6,370 nt of DNA, from positions 1 to 6,370 of the forward strand of contig JAUIKP010000197.1 in assembly GCA_030430725.1 (NCBI GenBank), read 5' to 3'. Of the stretch, positions 5,834-6,370 are shown one piece after another. The notes below the pieces were generated by a model, which saw only the letters and a program-made list of their open reading frames with translations, did no database searches and was not told the origin of the DNA. The position numbers and the translations under genes are program-made. This DNA is from Nitrospiria bacterium (GTDB taxonomy: Bacteria; Nitrospirota; Nitrospiria; Nitrospirales; UBA8639). How positions within the stretch are numbered: the stretch's first letter is position 1; each line of letters begins with the position of its first letter.

Positions 5834-5967
5834 AACACCTATTTAACATGAGGGTATTTACGCAAGAGAGCATTACCGATCTTTGACGTTTTTACCTTAC
5901 ACAGAATCTACGGTGTTCCAATCCTCAGAGATTGATCAACGACAGATAGTACTTTTCATACTAGGTT

Positions 5968-5996
5968 TTCACATCCCGATGTCTGCAATATATTAT
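5968..5996 (+). promoter_or_regulatory. Sigma70-like promoter with no gene behind it
   Basis: TTCACA (5968-5973) and TATTAT (5991-5996) each differ from consensus at one position and are 17 bases apart. Transcription would start near 6003. No coding sequence follows within the window, but a hairpin can form at 6016-6057: TTCAAT/ATTGAA plus CAGAA/TTCTG, with a 4-base bulge. It could drive a small RNA, a leader of a gene beyond the window, or nothing. Confidence 0.4.
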
Positions 5997-6157
5997 AACC
6001 CTACTCCTGAAACTCTTCAATCAGAATGAACCTTTCTCTGCGTTCTGAAGAATTGAACCAGCGCAATTTATAGGAGCAAACCACTCTGAAGAACATCAGA
6101 AACCTACCCATTTTACAAAACCGTTGATCTATATAGGCCACGAACCTTTTCTCCCAC

Positions 6158-6224
6158 ATTCAGTGCTCTCCCTGTTGCCCACGTCGTACATAAGCATCAT
6201 CTGCGATAAAAAGAGTCACTGAAT
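6158..6224. repeat. Imperfect 12-bp inverted repeat
   Basis: ATTCAGTGCTCT (6158-6169) matches AGAG-T-CACTGAAT (6212-6224) as an inverted copy with a single bulged base and a 42-base spacer. The right arm runs into the tRNA-like segment. It could form a stem-loop RNA or be a remnant of an element end. Confidence 0.45.
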
Positions 6225-6235
6225 AGAGCACTTCT

Positions 6236-6259
6236 TAGAGCAGTGGTTTTGTAAACCAC
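6236..6259 (+). tRNA. tRNA-Thr(UGU)-like anticodon-arm fragment (non-functional)
   Basis: TAGAGCA, the usual 3' side of a D arm, is followed directly by a perfect 5-bp anticodon stem GTGGT/ACCAC (6243-6247 and 6255-6259). The stem holds a 7-base loop TTTGTAA with U33 and anticodon TGT at 6250-6252. The preceding bases hold a second TAGAGCA (6224-6230), spaced 12 bases from the first, so the segment looks partly duplicated. No T arm or acceptor strand follows: the bases after 6259 are C-rich and then T-rich. It is therefore a fragment. Alternatively it is simply a hairpin (GTGGTTT/AAACCAC, loop TGT) that resembles an anticodon arm. Confidence 0.4.
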
Positions 6260-6370
6260 CCCTCCCCTGTTTTTACAACCCTAGGCTTCCCTTCACCAAT
6301 CACCGAAATGCCTTGTCATTATTGAGGAAAACCTCGTTCACTCGCTCCTATTTAATCCGATCATACATGG

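Larger units (their letters stand above)
5703..6370. other. Gene-free right end
   Basis: No coding frame of interest was found on either strand across about 670 bases. The content is a pyrimidine-rich tract (about 5764-5833), a promoter-like pair of boxes (5968-5996) followed by a foldable segment, a long-range inverted repeat (6158-6224) and a tRNA-like anticodon arm (6236-6259). CTTGCGTAA (5713-5721) also recurs inverted as TTACGCAAG (5858-5866), on either side of the pyrimidine tract. Whether this belongs to the decayed element or is flanking chromosome cannot be decided from the window. Confidence 0.5.

Overview
The window looks like a piece of a free-living Gram-negative bacterial chromosome of moderate GC content. 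The style of the genes (a single CBS-pair protein, a CADD/TenA-like redox protein, a stand-alone STAS protein and a decayed integrase, excisionase and XRE set) resembles Nitrospira-type genomes. That assignment comes from general familiarity, not from a search, and is weak.

Left part (1-1507): the 3' end of an unidentified charged, coil-like protein on the + strand converges on two - strand genes. These are a complete 255-residue heme-oxygenase-fold, iron-dependent redox protein (GTG start, six candidate metal ligands visible) and, 125 bases further along the same strand, a complete 137-residue two-CBS-domain protein with a strong ribosome binding site. Next comes about 900 bases with no convincing gene, holding only short inverted repeats. 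It is followed by a 317-residue secreted protein on the + strand, with a signal peptide, a Thr/Pro-rich linker, six cysteines and a C-terminal region that reads like a beta-sandwich.

Middle part (3640-5702): this is the graveyard of an integrated element. Three + strand pseudogenes can be read through their stop codons: an excisionase-like winged-helix protein (stops at 3987 and 4023), an XRE/Cro-type regulator (stops at 4648 and 4669), and a tyrosine recombinase (stops at 4858 and 4918, frameshifts, an internal deletion removing box I, and a destroyed HxxR box). The recombinase frame runs straight into a - strand fragment of tRNA-Leu(UAA), from the anticodon loop to the encoded CCA, which is probably the element's attachment site. 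Between the excisionase and XRE remnants, on the - strand, lies an intact 145-residue STAS-domain protein. It lacks the usual phosphorylatable serine and has its own promoter, with an inverted repeat flanking the -10 box.

Right part (5703-6370): there is no gene. It holds a long pyrimidine-rich tract, a good sigma70-like promoter followed by foldable RNA, and a perfect tRNA-Thr(UGU)-like anticodon arm with a duplicated preceding segment.

Overall, three or four housekeeping-type genes surround a degraded integrative element. The STAS gene, its promoter/operator region and the secreted protein are the surviving parts near it. No complete novel multi-gene system is visible. The most informative signals are the element remains, the retained promoter/operator, and the two tRNA-like fragments.
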